This document shows positions 8,353 to 17,344 of a stretch of DNA of 64,000 nucleotides, piece after piece; within the stretch, counting starts at the first letter, position 1; each line of letters begins with the position of its first letter. The stretch is from positions 9,963,501 through 10,027,500 of the forward strand of contig NZ_CP109444.1 of the NCBI RefSeq assembly GCF_036227225.1. Reading direction: 5' to 3'. The DNA is from Streptomyces sp. NBC_01478. Its GTDB lineage: Bacteria; Actinomycetota; Actinomycetes; Streptomycetales; Streptomycetaceae. Made by a program: the position numbers and the translations under genes. The notes under the pieces were generated by a model. The model was not told the DNA's origin, searched no databases, and saw only the letters and a program-made list of their open reading frames with translations.

Positions 8353-9653
8353 GAGGGGTGCTTCTCCGGGGAGTTGGGCTGCGGGCTGGGGACGAGGAGG
8401 GCGCGGACGGACCAGCCGCCGTGAGCGTTGGGGCCTGCGGTGACGGTGCCCTGGTAGAGGGCGGCGCGTTCGCGCATGCCGACCAGGCCACGGCCGCCGC
8501 CCGCGCGGGGACGGTTCGTCGAGGGTGTGCGGGCCGGGCCGGTGTCCTCGACGGTGACGCGTACGGCGTCCGGGTCGGCGGTGAGGGACACGTGGACCGA
8601 GGTGTCGGGGGCGGCGTACTTGACGGTGTTGGTCAGGGCCTCCTGGACGATGCGGTAGACGGAGAGCTGGATCCCGGGAGGCAGGTCGGTGAGGTTGCCG
8701 TGGGAGTCCAGGGTGACGGTGGGACCGGCGGCGCGGACGCGGTCCAGCAGTGGGTCGAGGTCGGTCAGGCCGGGCTGCGGGGCGAGCGGCATGTCGCCCG
8801 GCCGGTCGTCCTCCTCGCCGATGACGGAGAGCAGGCGACGCAGTTCGGCCAGTGCGTCACGGCCGCTGGCACTGATGATGCGGAGAGTCTGGGCCCCGCG
8901 TTCCGGCTTCTTCTCGGTGAGGGCGGCGGCGCCGTCGGCGAGACCGACGATGACGGCGAGGGTGTGGCCGAGGATGTCGTGCATCTCCCGGGAGACCCGG
9001 GCACGTTCCTGCGCTATGGCCAGGCGGGCCTGCTGGTCGCGTTCCTTCCGCAGGGCGTCGATGTAAGCACTGGCCAGCCGGCTGAGCAGGCCCAGTGCGG
9101 CGAACGCCGCCATCGCGGTCATGGCCAGCAGGGTCACGACCTCGGGGCGTGTGGCGTGTTCCAGCTGACCGCCCTTCCAGAAGACGGCGGCCCACACTCC
9201 GAGCTGCACGGTGGTGATGCCGACGGCGAGAGCGAGTTGCCGGGGGGTGCTGTAGCGGCCGACGTTGAACAGGGCCACGACCCGTGCGGACTCGGCTCCG
9301 GTCAACACGCCCAGCGGGAGGGCCACTACGGAGGCGGCGGCGGTCAGGGCGAAGACCAGCATGGGCCGGCGTTCCCGCCACAGGAGAGGGACGGTGAAGG
9401 CAACGATGAGCGCCAACTGCGCCGGGACGTCGCCGGTGTTGTAGGGGTTGAGGTAGGAGTTGATGCCGAGCGCGGCGCAGAAGGCCGGTACCCCCCAGTG
9501 CCGGACCTTGGGGTGGGCCCGGTCGGCCCGGCGCAGCGCGGCCAGCCGGAAGATGACCGAGGCGATCACGCGCTGTTCGGAATCGTTGGTCAGGGTCTCC
9601 AGGACCCGGCGGTCGTCCGGGCCCGGGGCCGCGGGGGCGCTCGGTGTGGTCAC
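8349..9653 (-). CDS. Membrane sensor histidine kinase (NarL-pair type)
   Basis: 434 residues from a GTG with AAGGA upstream. The N-terminal half has about five hydrophobic segments (roughly residues 50-185). The HisKA_3 dimerisation box SREMHDILGHTLAVI has the phospho-acceptor histidine. The C-terminal HATPase region shows the N box (ALTNTVKYA), VEDTG and GGGRGLVGMRERA. It is stop-start coupled to the response regulator. The large membrane region with short loops suggests sensing within the membrane, for example of envelope or lipid stress. The MMPL exporter gene lies upstream on the same strand, 155 bp away. Confidence 0.92.
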   Translation of the reverse strand: MTTPSAPAAPGPDDRRVLETLTNDSEQRVIASVIFRLAALRRADRAHPKVRHWGVPAFCAALGINSYLNPYNTGDVPAQLALIVAFTVPLLWRERRPMLVFALTAAASVVALPLGVLTGAESARVVALFNVGRYSTPRQLALAVGITTVQLGVWAAVFWKGGQLEHATRPEVVTLLAMTAMAAFAALGLLSRLASAYIDALRKERDQQARLAIAQERARVSREMHDILGHTLAVIVGLADGAAALTEKKPERGAQTLRIISASGRDALAELRRLLSVIGEEDDRPGDMPLAPQPGLTDLDPLLDRVRAAGPTVTLDSHGNLTDLPPGIQLSVYRIVQEALTNTVKYAAPDTSVHVSLTADPDAVRVTVEDTGPARTPSTNRPRAGGGRGLVGMRERAALYQGTVTAGPNAHGGWSVRALLVPSPQPNSPEKHPS

Positions 9654-9808
9654 GGGGGTCCTTCACGGGTCGGGAGGCCGCCCGCCGGTCCCGGGGGATT
9701 GGACCGGCGGGCGGGGCTGGGGAATCGGCCGGTGGGAGGTGGCCGATCCGGTCAGTGGTCGAACAGCGGTCGGCATTGGTCGCTGCTGCGACGCGTCTCC
9801 GTCAGCTC

Positions 9809-12274
9809 TTAGCTCTTACGGAACAGTTTGTTCCGCAGCCCCCTCGTCGGCGTTGCTTTCGGCTCGGCCGTGTCGGCCGATGGGGTGGCGTCGCCATCGC
9901 GTGCGCGGCGCTGTCCGAGGCCGGGCAGTCCCGGGATCCTTCCACGGTGGTGCCGGGGAAGCGGCGACGTGAAGCCCGTCGTGTCCGAGGTGTCGGAGCC
10001 GGAGCCGTTGGTGAGGACTGACGGGGCGGCGTGGTTGTCCGAGCCCTGGTGGCTCCCCGCGGGTACGCCGGCGAATACGGGTTCGGGTGCGGTGCTCGTC
10101 TTCTCGGCGGCCAGGGCCTGGCGGAGCTTCTCACCCTCGACGTCCACGTCGGGCATGACCCGGTCCAGCCACTTGGGCAGGGCCCAGGCGCGGCGTCCGA
10201 GCAGAGTCATGACCGCCGGAACGATGGTCATGCGGACCACGAAGGCATCGAAGAACACGGCGGAGCCGAGGCCGAGGCCGATGGACTTGATGAGTGCCAC
10301 GTCGTCGAGGAGGAAGCCGGAGAACACCGAGATCATGATGATCGCCGCCGCGGTGACCACGCGGGCACTGTGCTTGAAGCCCTGGACGATCGCCTGCGTG
10401 GGTTCGGCGCCGTGGACGTACTCCTCCCGCATCCGGGTGACGAGGAAGACCTCGTAGTCCATGGCGAGTCCGAAGACCACGCCGATCAGCAGGATGGGCA
10501 GGACGCTCACGATCGGCGCGGTTTCCTGGATGCCGAAGAGGCCCTTCAGCCAGCCCCACTGGAAGACGGCGACCACGACGCCGAGCGTGGCGCCCACGCT
10601 GAGGAGAAAGCCGAGGGCCGCCTTGAGCGGGACCAGGATCGAGCGGAAGACCAGCAGGAGAAGGATCAGCGCCAGGCCGACCACGATCGCCAGGTAGGGG
10701 ATGAGGGCCTGGCCGAGCTTGCTGGAGACGTCGATGTTGACGGCGGTGGTGCCGGTCACCATCAGGTCGGCACCCGTGTCCTTGTGCAGCGTGCCGCTCT
10801 GGGCACGGATGTCCTTGACCAGGTCCTTGGTGGCCTGGCTGCTCGGCGCGCTCTTCGGGATGGCCCCGATCAGGGCCACGTCGCCGGACTCGTTGAACGC
10901 GGCGTCGCGCACCGCGGCCACGTCGGGCAGCTTCTTGATCCGCGCCACCGCGTCCGCGGCGGCTGCCTTCGGGTCCTTGCTGTCGCGGGCGTCGACCACC
11001 ACGGTCAGGGGACCGTTGAAGCCGGGACCGAAGCCCTTGCTGAGGGTGTCGTAGGCGACGCGCTGGGTGCTGTCGGGGGACTTCATGGAGTCGTCGGGCA
11101 GGGCCAGGCGCAGGGACATGGCAGGGATGGTCAGCAGGCCCAGGCCGATCACCGCGACGGCGAGGACCTTGACCGGGTTGCGGGTGACGAACTTGGCCCA
11201 GCGCACGCCCATGGCCTCGCCCTCGCCGCGTTCTTCCAGGGCGTGCATGCGGCGGCTGAGGAGCTTGCCCTTCATGATCCGCGTCCCGGCGAAGCCCAGC
11301 ATCGCGGGCAGCAGGGTCAGCGCGATGACCACGGCGACAGCGACCGCGAAGGCGGAGGCCAGGCCCATCGAGGTGAGCATCTTGATGCCGATGACACTCA
11401 GGCCCGCCAGCGCGATGATCACGGTGAGGCCGGCGAAGACGACGGCGGATCCGGCGGTGCCCAGGGCCCGCCCGGCGGCTTCCTCCGGATCATGGCCGTC
11501 GCGGATCTCGTTGCGGTAGCGGGAGACGATGAACAAGGCGTAGTCGATGGCCACTGCCAGACCCAGCATCAGAGCCAGTGTCGAGGCGGCCGAGGCCATG
11601 TCCACGAACGAGGTGGCGATGGTGATGCACATGACGGCCACGCCCACGCCGAGGATCGCGGTCAGGAGCGGGAGTCCGGCCGCGATCAGCGAGCCGAAGG
11701 TGATCACCAGAACGACCGCGGCGACCGCGAGACCGATCAGTTCGGCAGCCTTGCTGGCCGCCTTGTCCTCGACCGCGTCACCACCCATGCTGACCGTCAG
11801 CCCGGCCTTCTCACCCTCCGCGGCGACCTTGTTCAGGACCTCGTGCGCGGCGCTGCTGACGTCCGACTTGGCGACCTTGTAGGACACCTGGGTGTAGGCG
11901 ATGGAGCCCGACTTGCTGACCAGACCACTGGTGAACGGGTCGGAGACGCTCGCCACCTGCGGCGACGTCTTCAACTCGGCCACCAGCGAGGTGATTTCCG
12001 CCTTGTTGGCGGCGGAGGTGAGCTTCTGGCCGGAAGGGGCCTCGAAGACGACCCGGGCGGTGGCGCCGGAGGCGGAGGCCTGCGGGAACTCCTTCTGCAG
12101 CAGGTCGATGGCCTTCTGGGACTGCGTGCCCGGCAGTGTGAAGCTGTCCGAGGTGGAGCCGGTGGAACTCATGGCGCCGATGCCTACGGCGGCCAGGACG
12201 GCGATCCACAACATCAGGAACAGGCGTCGTCGCCGGAAGGCGAGCCGTCCCAGTCGATAGAGGAAGGTGGCCAC
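9809..12274 (-). CDS. MMPL-family RND-type membrane exporter
   Basis: 821 residues from a GTG at 12274 preceded by GGGAG. It has two MMPL repeats, each an extracellular domain followed by six membrane segments. Conserved transmembrane motifs AVAIDYALFIVSRYRNEIRD and AMDYEVFLVTRMREEY carry the proton-relay Asp-Tyr pair. The family exports lipids or hydrophobic metabolites powered by proton flow. The last 100 residues are a charged, Ser/Thr/Pro-rich cytoplasmic tail not typical of the family core. A PadR-box-like half site lies in its upstream region (12376-12387), hinting at control by the nearby PadR protein. Confidence 0.92.
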   Translation of the reverse strand: MATFLYRLGRLAFRRRRLFLMLWIAVLAAVGIGAMSSTGSTSDSFTLPGTQSQKAIDLLQKEFPQASASGATARVVFEAPSGQKLTSAANKAEITSLVAELKTSPQVASVSDPFTSGLVSKSGSIAYTQVSYKVAKSDVSSAAHEVLNKVAAEGEKAGLTVSMGGDAVEDKAASKAAELIGLAVAAVVLVITFGSLIAAGLPLLTAILGVGVAVMCITIATSFVDMASAASTLALMLGLAVAIDYALFIVSRYRNEIRDGHDPEEAAGRALGTAGSAVVFAGLTVIIALAGLSVIGIKMLTSMGLASAFAVAVAVVIALTLLPAMLGFAGTRIMKGKLLSRRMHALEERGEGEAMGVRWAKFVTRNPVKVLAVAVIGLGLLTIPAMSLRLALPDDSMKSPDSTQRVAYDTLSKGFGPGFNGPLTVVVDARDSKDPKAAAADAVARIKKLPDVAAVRDAAFNESGDVALIGAIPKSAPSSQATKDLVKDIRAQSGTLHKDTGADLMVTGTTAVNIDVSSKLGQALIPYLAIVVGLALILLLLVFRSILVPLKAALGFLLSVGATLGVVVAVFQWGWLKGLFGIQETAPIVSVLPILLIGVVFGLAMDYEVFLVTRMREEYVHGAEPTQAIVQGFKHSARVVTAAAIIMISVFSGFLLDDVALIKSIGLGLGSAVFFDAFVVRMTIVPAVMTLLGRRAWALPKWLDRVMPDVDVEGEKLRQALAAEKTSTAPEPVFAGVPAGSHQGSDNHAAPSVLTNGSGSDTSDTTGFTSPLPRHHRGRIPGLPGLGQRRARDGDATPSADTAEPKATPTRGLRNKLFRKS

Positions 12275-12375
12275 GGGGTACTCCCACCAGGAGAAGAGAT
12301 CATTACGTGAGCAGGGCCTGATCGACCCTTGATCTCAAGCTAGGGGCGGTTTTCCGCGCTCCCTGCCCCCTGTGG

Positions 12376-12387
12376 CATCGAATCGAC
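12376..12387. promoter_or_regulatory. Candidate PadR half site upstream of the MMPL exporter
   Basis: CATCGAATCGAC matches 11 of 12 positions of the direct repeat CATCGAATCGAT in front of the PadR gene (14009-14038). It lies 100 bp upstream of the MMPL start, within the region that should hold that gene's promoter. Only one copy is present. Confidence 0.4.
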
Positions 12388-12454
12388 AGGCCCCGATTAG
12401 TACCGCAGGACTAATGCCCTCCTCCTGACAACGTGGCGACCGGCCGTGCTCCGG

Positions 12455-13435
12455 TCAGCCGGGGACGGTGACCACCACCCTGCCCCGCCCGCCCGCGTCG
12501 ACCCGTTCGTGGGCCTTGGCGATGTCCTCCAGCGGGTAGCGGTCCGCGATGTCGACGGTGAGGGCGCCGACCGCGGCGGCCGCGGTCAGATCACGCGCGG
12601 CCTGTCGCTTCGCCACGGCGGGGAAGTCGTCACTGCCGAGCAGCCGCAGGGTGACGTTGTTGAACAGCAGGGGCCAGAAGGGGAGTTCGGTACGGTCGGC
12701 GTGGGTGCCGTAGGCGGCGATGACGGCGTCGAGCGCGGTGACCGCGTTGTCGAGGTCGGCGTTGGCCGACAGGGACACCTCGACTACGCGGTGGACACCG
12801 CCCGGCGCGTACGAGCGGATCGCTGCCGCCGGGTCGGCCGAATCCAGGGCGACGGCGTGGGAGACGGCGGTCGCGTCGACGTGGGCGAGGTCGTCGCCAC
12901 GGCGGACGGTGCCGATGACGGTGGCGCCGCCCCAGCGGGCGAGCTGGGCGGCCAGGGAGCCGACGCCGCCGAGCACACCGTGGACGAGGACGATACGGCC
13001 GTCGACCGGGCCGTCCGCGAAAACGGCGCGGTGAGCGGTGATGCCGGGGATGCCCAGACTCGCGCCGAGCTCGTCGGTGAGGTGGTCGGGGAGACGTACA
13101 GCCTGCTGATCGGGTACGACGGTGTACTGGGCGGCGGTGCCGAAGGGCCGGTAGGACTGGGCGCCGTACATCCACACCCGGTCTCCGACGCGATGGGTGT
13201 CGATGCCGTCGCCCACTTCGTCGATGACGCCGGCGGCGTCGCTGTGCGGGACGACCCTCGGATACGGCATGGAGGAGCCCAGCCAGCCGCGCCGCTTCTT
13301 GGTGTCGCCGGGATTGACGCCCGAGATGGCCACGCGGACGCGCACCTCGCCGGGGCCGGGGTGGGGGTCGGGCAGTTCACCGGCGTGCAGGACATCGGCG
13401 GCGGAGCCCTGCCGGTCGTACCAGGACGCGAGCAT
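12455..13435 (-). CDS. NADPH:quinone-reductase-like MDR oxidoreductase
   Basis: 326 residues, zinc-free medium-chain dehydrogenase of the quinone oxidoreductase/zeta-crystallin group. The N-terminal GroES-like fold holds SGVNPGDTKKRRGW and PHSDAAGVIDEVG. The nucleotide-binding motif HGVLGGVGSLAAQLARW follows, then TVRRG, which suits NADPH. No structural-zinc cysteine cluster is present. It starts 20 bp downstream of the PadR gene on the same strand, so the two are almost certainly co-transcribed and induced together. A truncated second copy lies at 29254-30099. It probably reduces quinones or reactive enones. Confidence 0.88.
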   Translation of the reverse strand: MLASWYDRQGSAADVLHAGELPDPHPGPGEVRVRVAISGVNPGDTKKRRGWLGSSMPYPRVVPHSDAAGVIDEVGDGIDTHRVGDRVWMYGAQSYRPFGTAAQYTVVPDQQAVRLPDHLTDELGASLGIPGITAHRAVFADGPVDGRIVLVHGVLGGVGSLAAQLARWGGATVIGTVRRGDDLAHVDATAVSHAVALDSADPAAAIRSYAPGGVHRVVEVSLSANADLDNAVTALDAVIAAYGTHADRTELPFWPLLFNNVTLRLLGSDDFPAVAKRQAARDLTAAAAVGALTVDIADRYPLEDIAKAHERVDAGGRGRVVVTVPG

Positions 13436-13455
13436 GGATGTGCCTCCGGGGTCTA

Positions 13456-13986
13456 TCAGGGGTTCTCAGGCGGTTGTTCACCCAGGACCTCGCGGAGCCA
13501 GGCGCGTTCGGCGCGGCTGGTCGCGCGGGCGGTGAGGAGCAGGCCACGCCGGTAGGGGTCGGCGACCTCCTCGGCGCGCAGGGGCCGGTCACCGTCGTAG
13601 AAGAAGCTCACCGGCTCCTCCAGGAACGCCAGGCGTCGACGCAGTACCGCGTGCTGTTCGGCGATGTCAGGGAGGTGCGAGAGGAAGGACAGCACCGTGT
13701 AGAAACGGGTGAAGTCGGTGATCTCGTGGTCGGCCGGCTTGCGCAGGCGCTCCAGCATGTCGGCGCGGCCGGCCTCGGTCAGGCTGAGCATGTAGCGGCC
13801 CGCACCGGCGCGCGGATCGGCCCGCCGTTCCAGCAGGCCCGCCTTCGCGAGGCGGTTGATGGCCGGGTAGAGGGTGCCGTCACTGACCGGCCGGGTGTAG
13901 CCGGTCAGGTCCGAAACGCGTCGGCGCAGCTCATGACCCGGTAGGGGGCCCTCGGCCAGGAAGCCCAGTATCGCGAGTTCCAGCAT
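13456..13986 (-). CDS. PadR-family transcriptional repressor
   Basis: 176 residues. The PadR winged helix covers residues 1-90 (LELAILGFLAEGPLPGHELR, VSDGTLYPAINRLAKAGLLE). A helical C-terminal domain for dimerisation and effector response follows (VirR-like). The downstream oxidoreductase gene begins 20 bp after its stop. A doubled CATCGAATCGAT lies just upstream of the start and is the likely operator for autoregulation. PadR proteins usually release DNA on binding phenolic or hydrophobic compounds, consistent with a linked quinone reductase and exporter. Confidence 0.92.
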   Translation of the reverse strand: MLELAILGFLAEGPLPGHELRRRVSDLTGYTRPVSDGTLYPAINRLAKAGLLERRADPRAGAGRYMLSLTEAGRADMLERLRKPADHEITDFTRFYTVLSFLSHLPDIAEQHAVLRRRLAFLEEPVSFFYDGDRPLRAEEVADPYRRGLLLTARATSRAERAWLREVLGEQPPENP

Positions 13987-14008
13987 GCGGCCATTTTCTC
14001 ACGTGTGT

Positions 14009-14038
14009 CATCGAATCGATATCTACATCGAATCGATG
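14009..14038. promoter_or_regulatory. Doubled PadR operator
   Basis: CATCGAATCGAT occurs at 14009-14020 and again at 14026-14037, a 17-bp period; each contains the self-complementary core ATCGAT. The pair starts 23 bp upstream of the PadR start codon (13986, minus strand), a standard place for an autoregulatory operator. Confidence 0.65.
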
Positions 14039-14384
14039 TCTTGGTCGGTTTTGGCCGTCAGACTTCGGAAGTCGGCCTGCCTGCGACAGTCTCCGCGACG
14101 GGTTGGGTGCCCGGAGCGGCGTCCGTCGACCGCCGGAGGGGGGCGAGGGCCGCGACGGCGAAGGTCACGGCTGCGGCGGCGACGCCTGTCTCCCTCCAGG
14201 CGGGAGGGGGTCGGGCTTTCGCCCTTGGGGACGGGGGCTTCGAGGCGTGAACTCGTCGACAAATGAGTTCGCCTAGTGAAATATGGTTCACCACAATCTG
14301 GGGTGGCCGCGTATCCCGTTCGGTAACCCGCTTGAATCCCGCGTGCTGACCGTGCCCGGTGGCCGGTCCTTTGAGGAGTCGTCG
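14039..14384. other. Intergenic region with possible membrane-protein remnant
   Basis: This lies between the divergent PadR and carboxylesterase genes. On the minus strand about 14058-14240 reads an alanine-rich hydrophobic stretch (GVAAAAVTFAVAALAPLRR) followed by a polar tail and stop. It resembles the end of a membrane transporter, but no start or upstream domain exists. The rest appears non-coding and should contain the esterase promoter. Confidence 0.35.
14249..14291. promoter_or_regulatory. Two inverted repeats upstream of the carboxylesterase
   Basis: GAACTC-N10-GAGTTC at 14249-14270 is followed by GTGAA-N6-TTCAC at 14276-14291. Both lie 95-135 bp upstream of the esterase start in an A/T-richer patch and are candidate regulator sites. 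No linked regulator is obvious other than the divergent PadR and the downstream LacI. Confidence 0.35.
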
Positions 14385-15905
14385 ATGAGCAGTAGCGAGT
14401 TTCCGGAGGCCAGGACGGTGGCGGGCGCTGTCCGCGGTCGTCGTGAGGGTGGCCTGGAGGTCTTCCGGGGTATCCCGTTCGCGCAGCCGCCGGTGGGTGC
14501 GGCGCGCTTCGCGGCGCCGCGACCCGTGGACGGCTGGGACGGTGTGCGGGAGGCGTTCGCGTTCGGTCCGCCTCCTCCGCAGGAGCAGGCGGGTCCCGAG
14601 CCCGAGGCTCCCGCCGGTCTTCCGGCCGGTGACGACTGGCTGACGGTCAACGTGTGGACGCCCGAGACGGACCCGGCCGCGCGGCGGCCGGTGATGGTGT
14701 GGATCTACGGCGGCGCGTACAAGTTCGGCTCCGCCGACGACCCGGCCTATGACGGCAGTCGCCTCTCGCGTGACGGCGAGTTGGTCGTGGTCACCCTCAA
14801 CTACCGAGTCGGCATCGAGGGGTTCGCCCTGATCGAGGGCGCGCCCGCGAACCGCGGTCTGCTCGACCAAGTCGCGGCTCTGGAGTGGGTGCGCGAGAAC
14901 ATCACCGCCTTCGGTGGCGACCCCGAGCAGGTCACCGTCTTCGGCGAGTCCGCGGGTGCCGGGTCCATCGCCGCCCTGATGGCCATGCCGCGGGCGCGGG
15001 GTCTGTTCCGACGGGCCATCACCCAGAGCGTGCCGGGTACCTTCTTCTCCTCCGCGTTGGCCGGTGACATCGCCGAGGTGCTGGCAGGTGGGTTGGGGCT
15101 GCGCCCGACGGTCGCCGATCTGTCCGGTGTGGATCCGCGCAAGCTGCCCGAGGCGGGAGCCGATCTGACCGGCCGGATGCGCGGGTACGTGGAGCGCTGG
15201 GGGCCGGTCGCTCTGACTCCGACCCCGTTCTCGCCCGTCGTCGACGGCGATGTCCTGCCCACCACGCCGTGGCAGGCCCTCGCGAGCGGCGCCGCGCGGG
15301 ACGTGGAGCTGATCGCCGGGCACAACAGGGACGAATACCGCCTCTTCCTGATGCTGGGCGGGCTGCTCGGCCAGGTGGACGAGGGGCTGGCCTCGATGGC
15401 GCTGGGCCTGTTCGGACCGGGGCCGGAGAGCGAGGCGGCCTACCGTGGCGCGTTTCCGGACGCTTCGGCGGAGTATCTGTTCGAACTGGTGCAGTCCGAC
15501 TGGCTGTTCCGGATGCCGTCGCTGCACCTGGCGGAGGCGCAGGTGGCAGGCGGCGGCCGGGCGCACGTGTACGAACTCACCTGGGCCGCGCCCGCCAACG
15601 GCGGCGCCCTGGGCGCCTGTCACGGACTCGACGTGCCGTTGACGTTCGGCGTCTACGGCGGTCTCGGCGCCATGCTGACCGGTCCCGTCCCCTCGCCGGA
15701 GACCGAGGCGCTCTCCGCCCGCTTCCGCTCCGCCTGGACCTCCTTCGCGACCACGGGTGACCCGGGCTGGCCCGCGTACGATCCCGAGCGCCGCCTCGTC
15801 CAACTCCTCGACACCGAACCGACGGTGACCGCGTACCCGGAGGAGGCCGTCCGTCGACTCTGGGAACAGCACACCTTCGCCGCGCTGCCCCTGACGACGG
15901 CGTAG
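14385..15905 (+). CDS. Type-B carboxylesterase
   Basis: 506 residues from the ATG at 14385 with GAGGAG 6 nt upstream. The alpha/beta-hydrolase shows the carboxylesterase-B N-terminus (FRGIPFAQPPVGAARF), the oxyanion segment WIYGGAYKFGS and the nucleophile elbow FGESAGAGS (Ser189). Late in the protein GACHGLDVPLTFG holds the catalytic histidine. The first oxyanion residue is Tyr where HGGG is usual. There is no signal peptide, so it is cytoplasmic. It would hydrolyse small esters, for example acetyl or feruloyl groups from imported glycans or xenobiotic esters such as p-nitrobenzyl esters. Confidence 0.9.
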   Translation: MSSSEFPEARTVAGAVRGRREGGLEVFRGIPFAQPPVGAARFAAPRPVDGWDGVREAFAFGPPPPQEQAGPEPEAPAGLPAGDDWLTVNVWTPETDPAARRPVMVWIYGGAYKFGSADDPAYDGSRLSRDGELVVVTLNYRVGIEGFALIEGAPANRGLLDQVAALEWVRENITAFGGDPEQVTVFGESAGAGSIAALMAMPRARGLFRRAITQSVPGTFFSSALAGDIAEVLAGGLGLRPTVADLSGVDPRKLPEAGADLTGRMRGYVERWGPVALTPTPFSPVVDGDVLPTTPWQALASGAARDVELIAGHNRDEYRLFLMLGGLLGQVDEGLASMALGLFGPGPESEAAYRGAFPDASAEYLFELVQSDWLFRMPSLHLAEAQVAGGGRAHVYELTWAAPANGGALGACHGLDVPLTFGVYGGLGAMLTGPVPSPETEALSARFRSAWTSFATTGDPGWPAYDPERRLVQLLDTEPTVTAYPEEAVRRLWEQHTFAALPLTTA

Positions 15906-16225
15906 CCCCGCCACCTCCGCACCTCCGCTCCATGGCCGGCCGGCTGATCACTGGTCGGCCGTCCCGGCCGTCGCTCACCGTTGCCACCCTCCCGTCGCCG
16001 AGCGAGAGGGGAGTGGCCGGAGCGGTACCGGTCCGGGCCTGTACTCAGGCTCACTCGCGGGGACGTGCCACCGGCGCACAGCGTGCTGCTCACGGACCAC
16101 GGCGCGTAGAGGTCGCGCGGACAGGTGCGGTCGGGTCATCCGACGCAGCAGCCTTGTCACCGGACCTTTCGTCCTGTTGGCTTGCGGCGGAGTTTCGAGT
16201 GGCAGCTCAAAGGCGAGGCGTACGA
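15906..16225 (+). other. 320-bp intergenic region before the first LacI regulator
   Basis: No gene is supported. The first LacI frame stays open through most of it, but the upstream part has no ribosome site and no LacI similarity. The half site CCTTTCG at about 16165-16171 recalls the CGAAAG palindromes elsewhere but lacks its partner. Otherwise nothing is seen. Confidence 0.5.
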
Positions 16226-17266
16226 GTGACAGTTCGGGGCGGCACGCGCGGGGATGCGCAGTACGGTTTGCTCACCAGCATCGCCGGCGAGGCGGGAGTG
16301 TCGCTCAGCACCGTGTCGAAGGTCGTGCACCGGCGTGCCGACGTCGGAGCGGCGACGCGAGCCCGGGTCGAGGACCTGCTGACACGCCACGGGTATGTCC
16401 GCCCGGGAGAACCCGATCCCGCGGCGTCGCGTCAGATCATCGCGGTGTTCCGTGACCTGTCGGGGCCGTACACGCTGGAAGTCGTCCGCGGGATCGTGGA
16501 CGCGGCGGACGAACTGGGCCTGGACGTGGTGACCGGGACGACGGGTCACCGTTCGATCTCCCAGTGGCTCGAGGAGTGCGTGGCACTCGACGCGGCGGGC
16601 CTGATCATCGTGATCTCCATGCTGGCCGAGGAAGACCAGCGCCGGATCGTCGAGCGGCGGCTTCCCGTGGTGCTGATCGACCCGCTGAGCGCACCGACGC
16701 ACGACATTCCGAGCATCGGCGTGACGAACTGGAGCGGGGCCAGGGAAGCGGTACAACACCTGTTGGGCCTCGGGCACACCCGGATCGGCATGGTCGCGGG
16801 CCGTTCGCACTCGCTGGCCGGGGCCGCGCGGCTGCACGGCTACCGGGCCGCCCTGGAGGAGGCGGCGATCGCGTACGACCCGGCGATCGTGCGCTCGACC
16901 GACTTCGACTTCGAAGAAGGGCTGCTCGCCAGCCTGCAGATCCTGCGCTCCGCTAGTCCACCCACCGCCGTCTTCGCGGCAAGTGACGCGCAGGCGCTCG
17001 GCGTCCTGGAAGCGGCCCGTCAGCACGGGTTCAGCGTTCCCGAGGACCTGGCGGTCATGTCCTTCGACGACACCCTTGTGGCGGCCATGGCCTGTCCGCC
17101 ACTGAGCGCGGTGCGCCAGCCGTTCGAGGAACTGGGCGCCGAGGCCACCAGGGTGCTCGTGCAACTCGCGGAGGGGCGACCGCCCGCGTCGTCCCGGATC
17201 GAGTTGGCGACGGAGCTCGTGCTGCGCACCTCGACGTCGGTGCGCAGGCGAGTCGACACACAGTGA
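16226..17266 (+). CDS. LacI-family regulator, copy 1
   Basis: 346 residues from the GTG at 16226 with an AGGCGAGG ribosome site. The N-terminal HTH (YGLLTSIAGEAGVSLSTVSK) and hinge helix (ATRARVEDLLTRHGYV) precede a periplasmic-binding-protein-like sensor domain (FRDLSGPYTLEVVRGIVDAA ... MSFDDTLVAAMACPPLSAVR). It is a close paralogue of the regulator at 19850-20884, with nearly identical recognition-helix context (SxSTVSKVVHRR versus SPATVSKVVHRR), so the two may share operators. It is convergent with the GH95 gene and probably controls the neighbouring glycan genes. Confidence 0.92.
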   Translation: MTVRGGTRGDAQYGLLTSIAGEAGVSLSTVSKVVHRRADVGAATRARVEDLLTRHGYVRPGEPDPAASRQIIAVFRDLSGPYTLEVVRGIVDAADELGLDVVTGTTGHRSISQWLEECVALDAAGLIIVISMLAEEDQRRIVERRLPVVLIDPLSAPTHDIPSIGVTNWSGAREAVQHLLGLGHTRIGMVAGRSHSLAGAARLHGYRAALEEAAIAYDPAIVRSTDFDFEEGLLASLQILRSASPPTAVFAASDAQALGVLEAARQHGFSVPEDLAVMSFDDTLVAAMACPPLSAVRQPFEELGAEATRVLVQLAEGRPPASSRIELATELVLRTSTSVRRRVDTQ

Positions 17267-17308
17267 GCGATTGCCGGGCGCACACCTTGCACCGTTGTGG
17301 TTGCCCCG

Positions 17309-17337
17309 GGGGCGGGCGTCCCGCCTCCGCCCGCCCC
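17309..17337. terminator. Bidirectional hairpin between LacI-1 and GH95
   Basis: GGGGCGGGCG at 17309-17318 pairs perfectly with CGCCCGCCCC at 17328-17337 across a 9-nt loop. It lies between convergent genes ending at 17266 and 17345, so it can serve both. Confidence 0.7.
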
Positions 17338-17344
17338 TGAGGCT

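Noticed and set aside
10031..12310. Long plus-strand open frame opposite the MMPL gene
   Set aside because: It lies wholly antisense to a clear MMPL transporter and its Gly/Asp/His-rich translation is the usual shadow of a high-G+C gene.
14058..15914. Long minus-strand open frame opposite the carboxylesterase
   Set aside because: It is antisense to an enzyme with an intact catalytic triad; only its last ~60 codons lie outside and are noted as a possible remnant.
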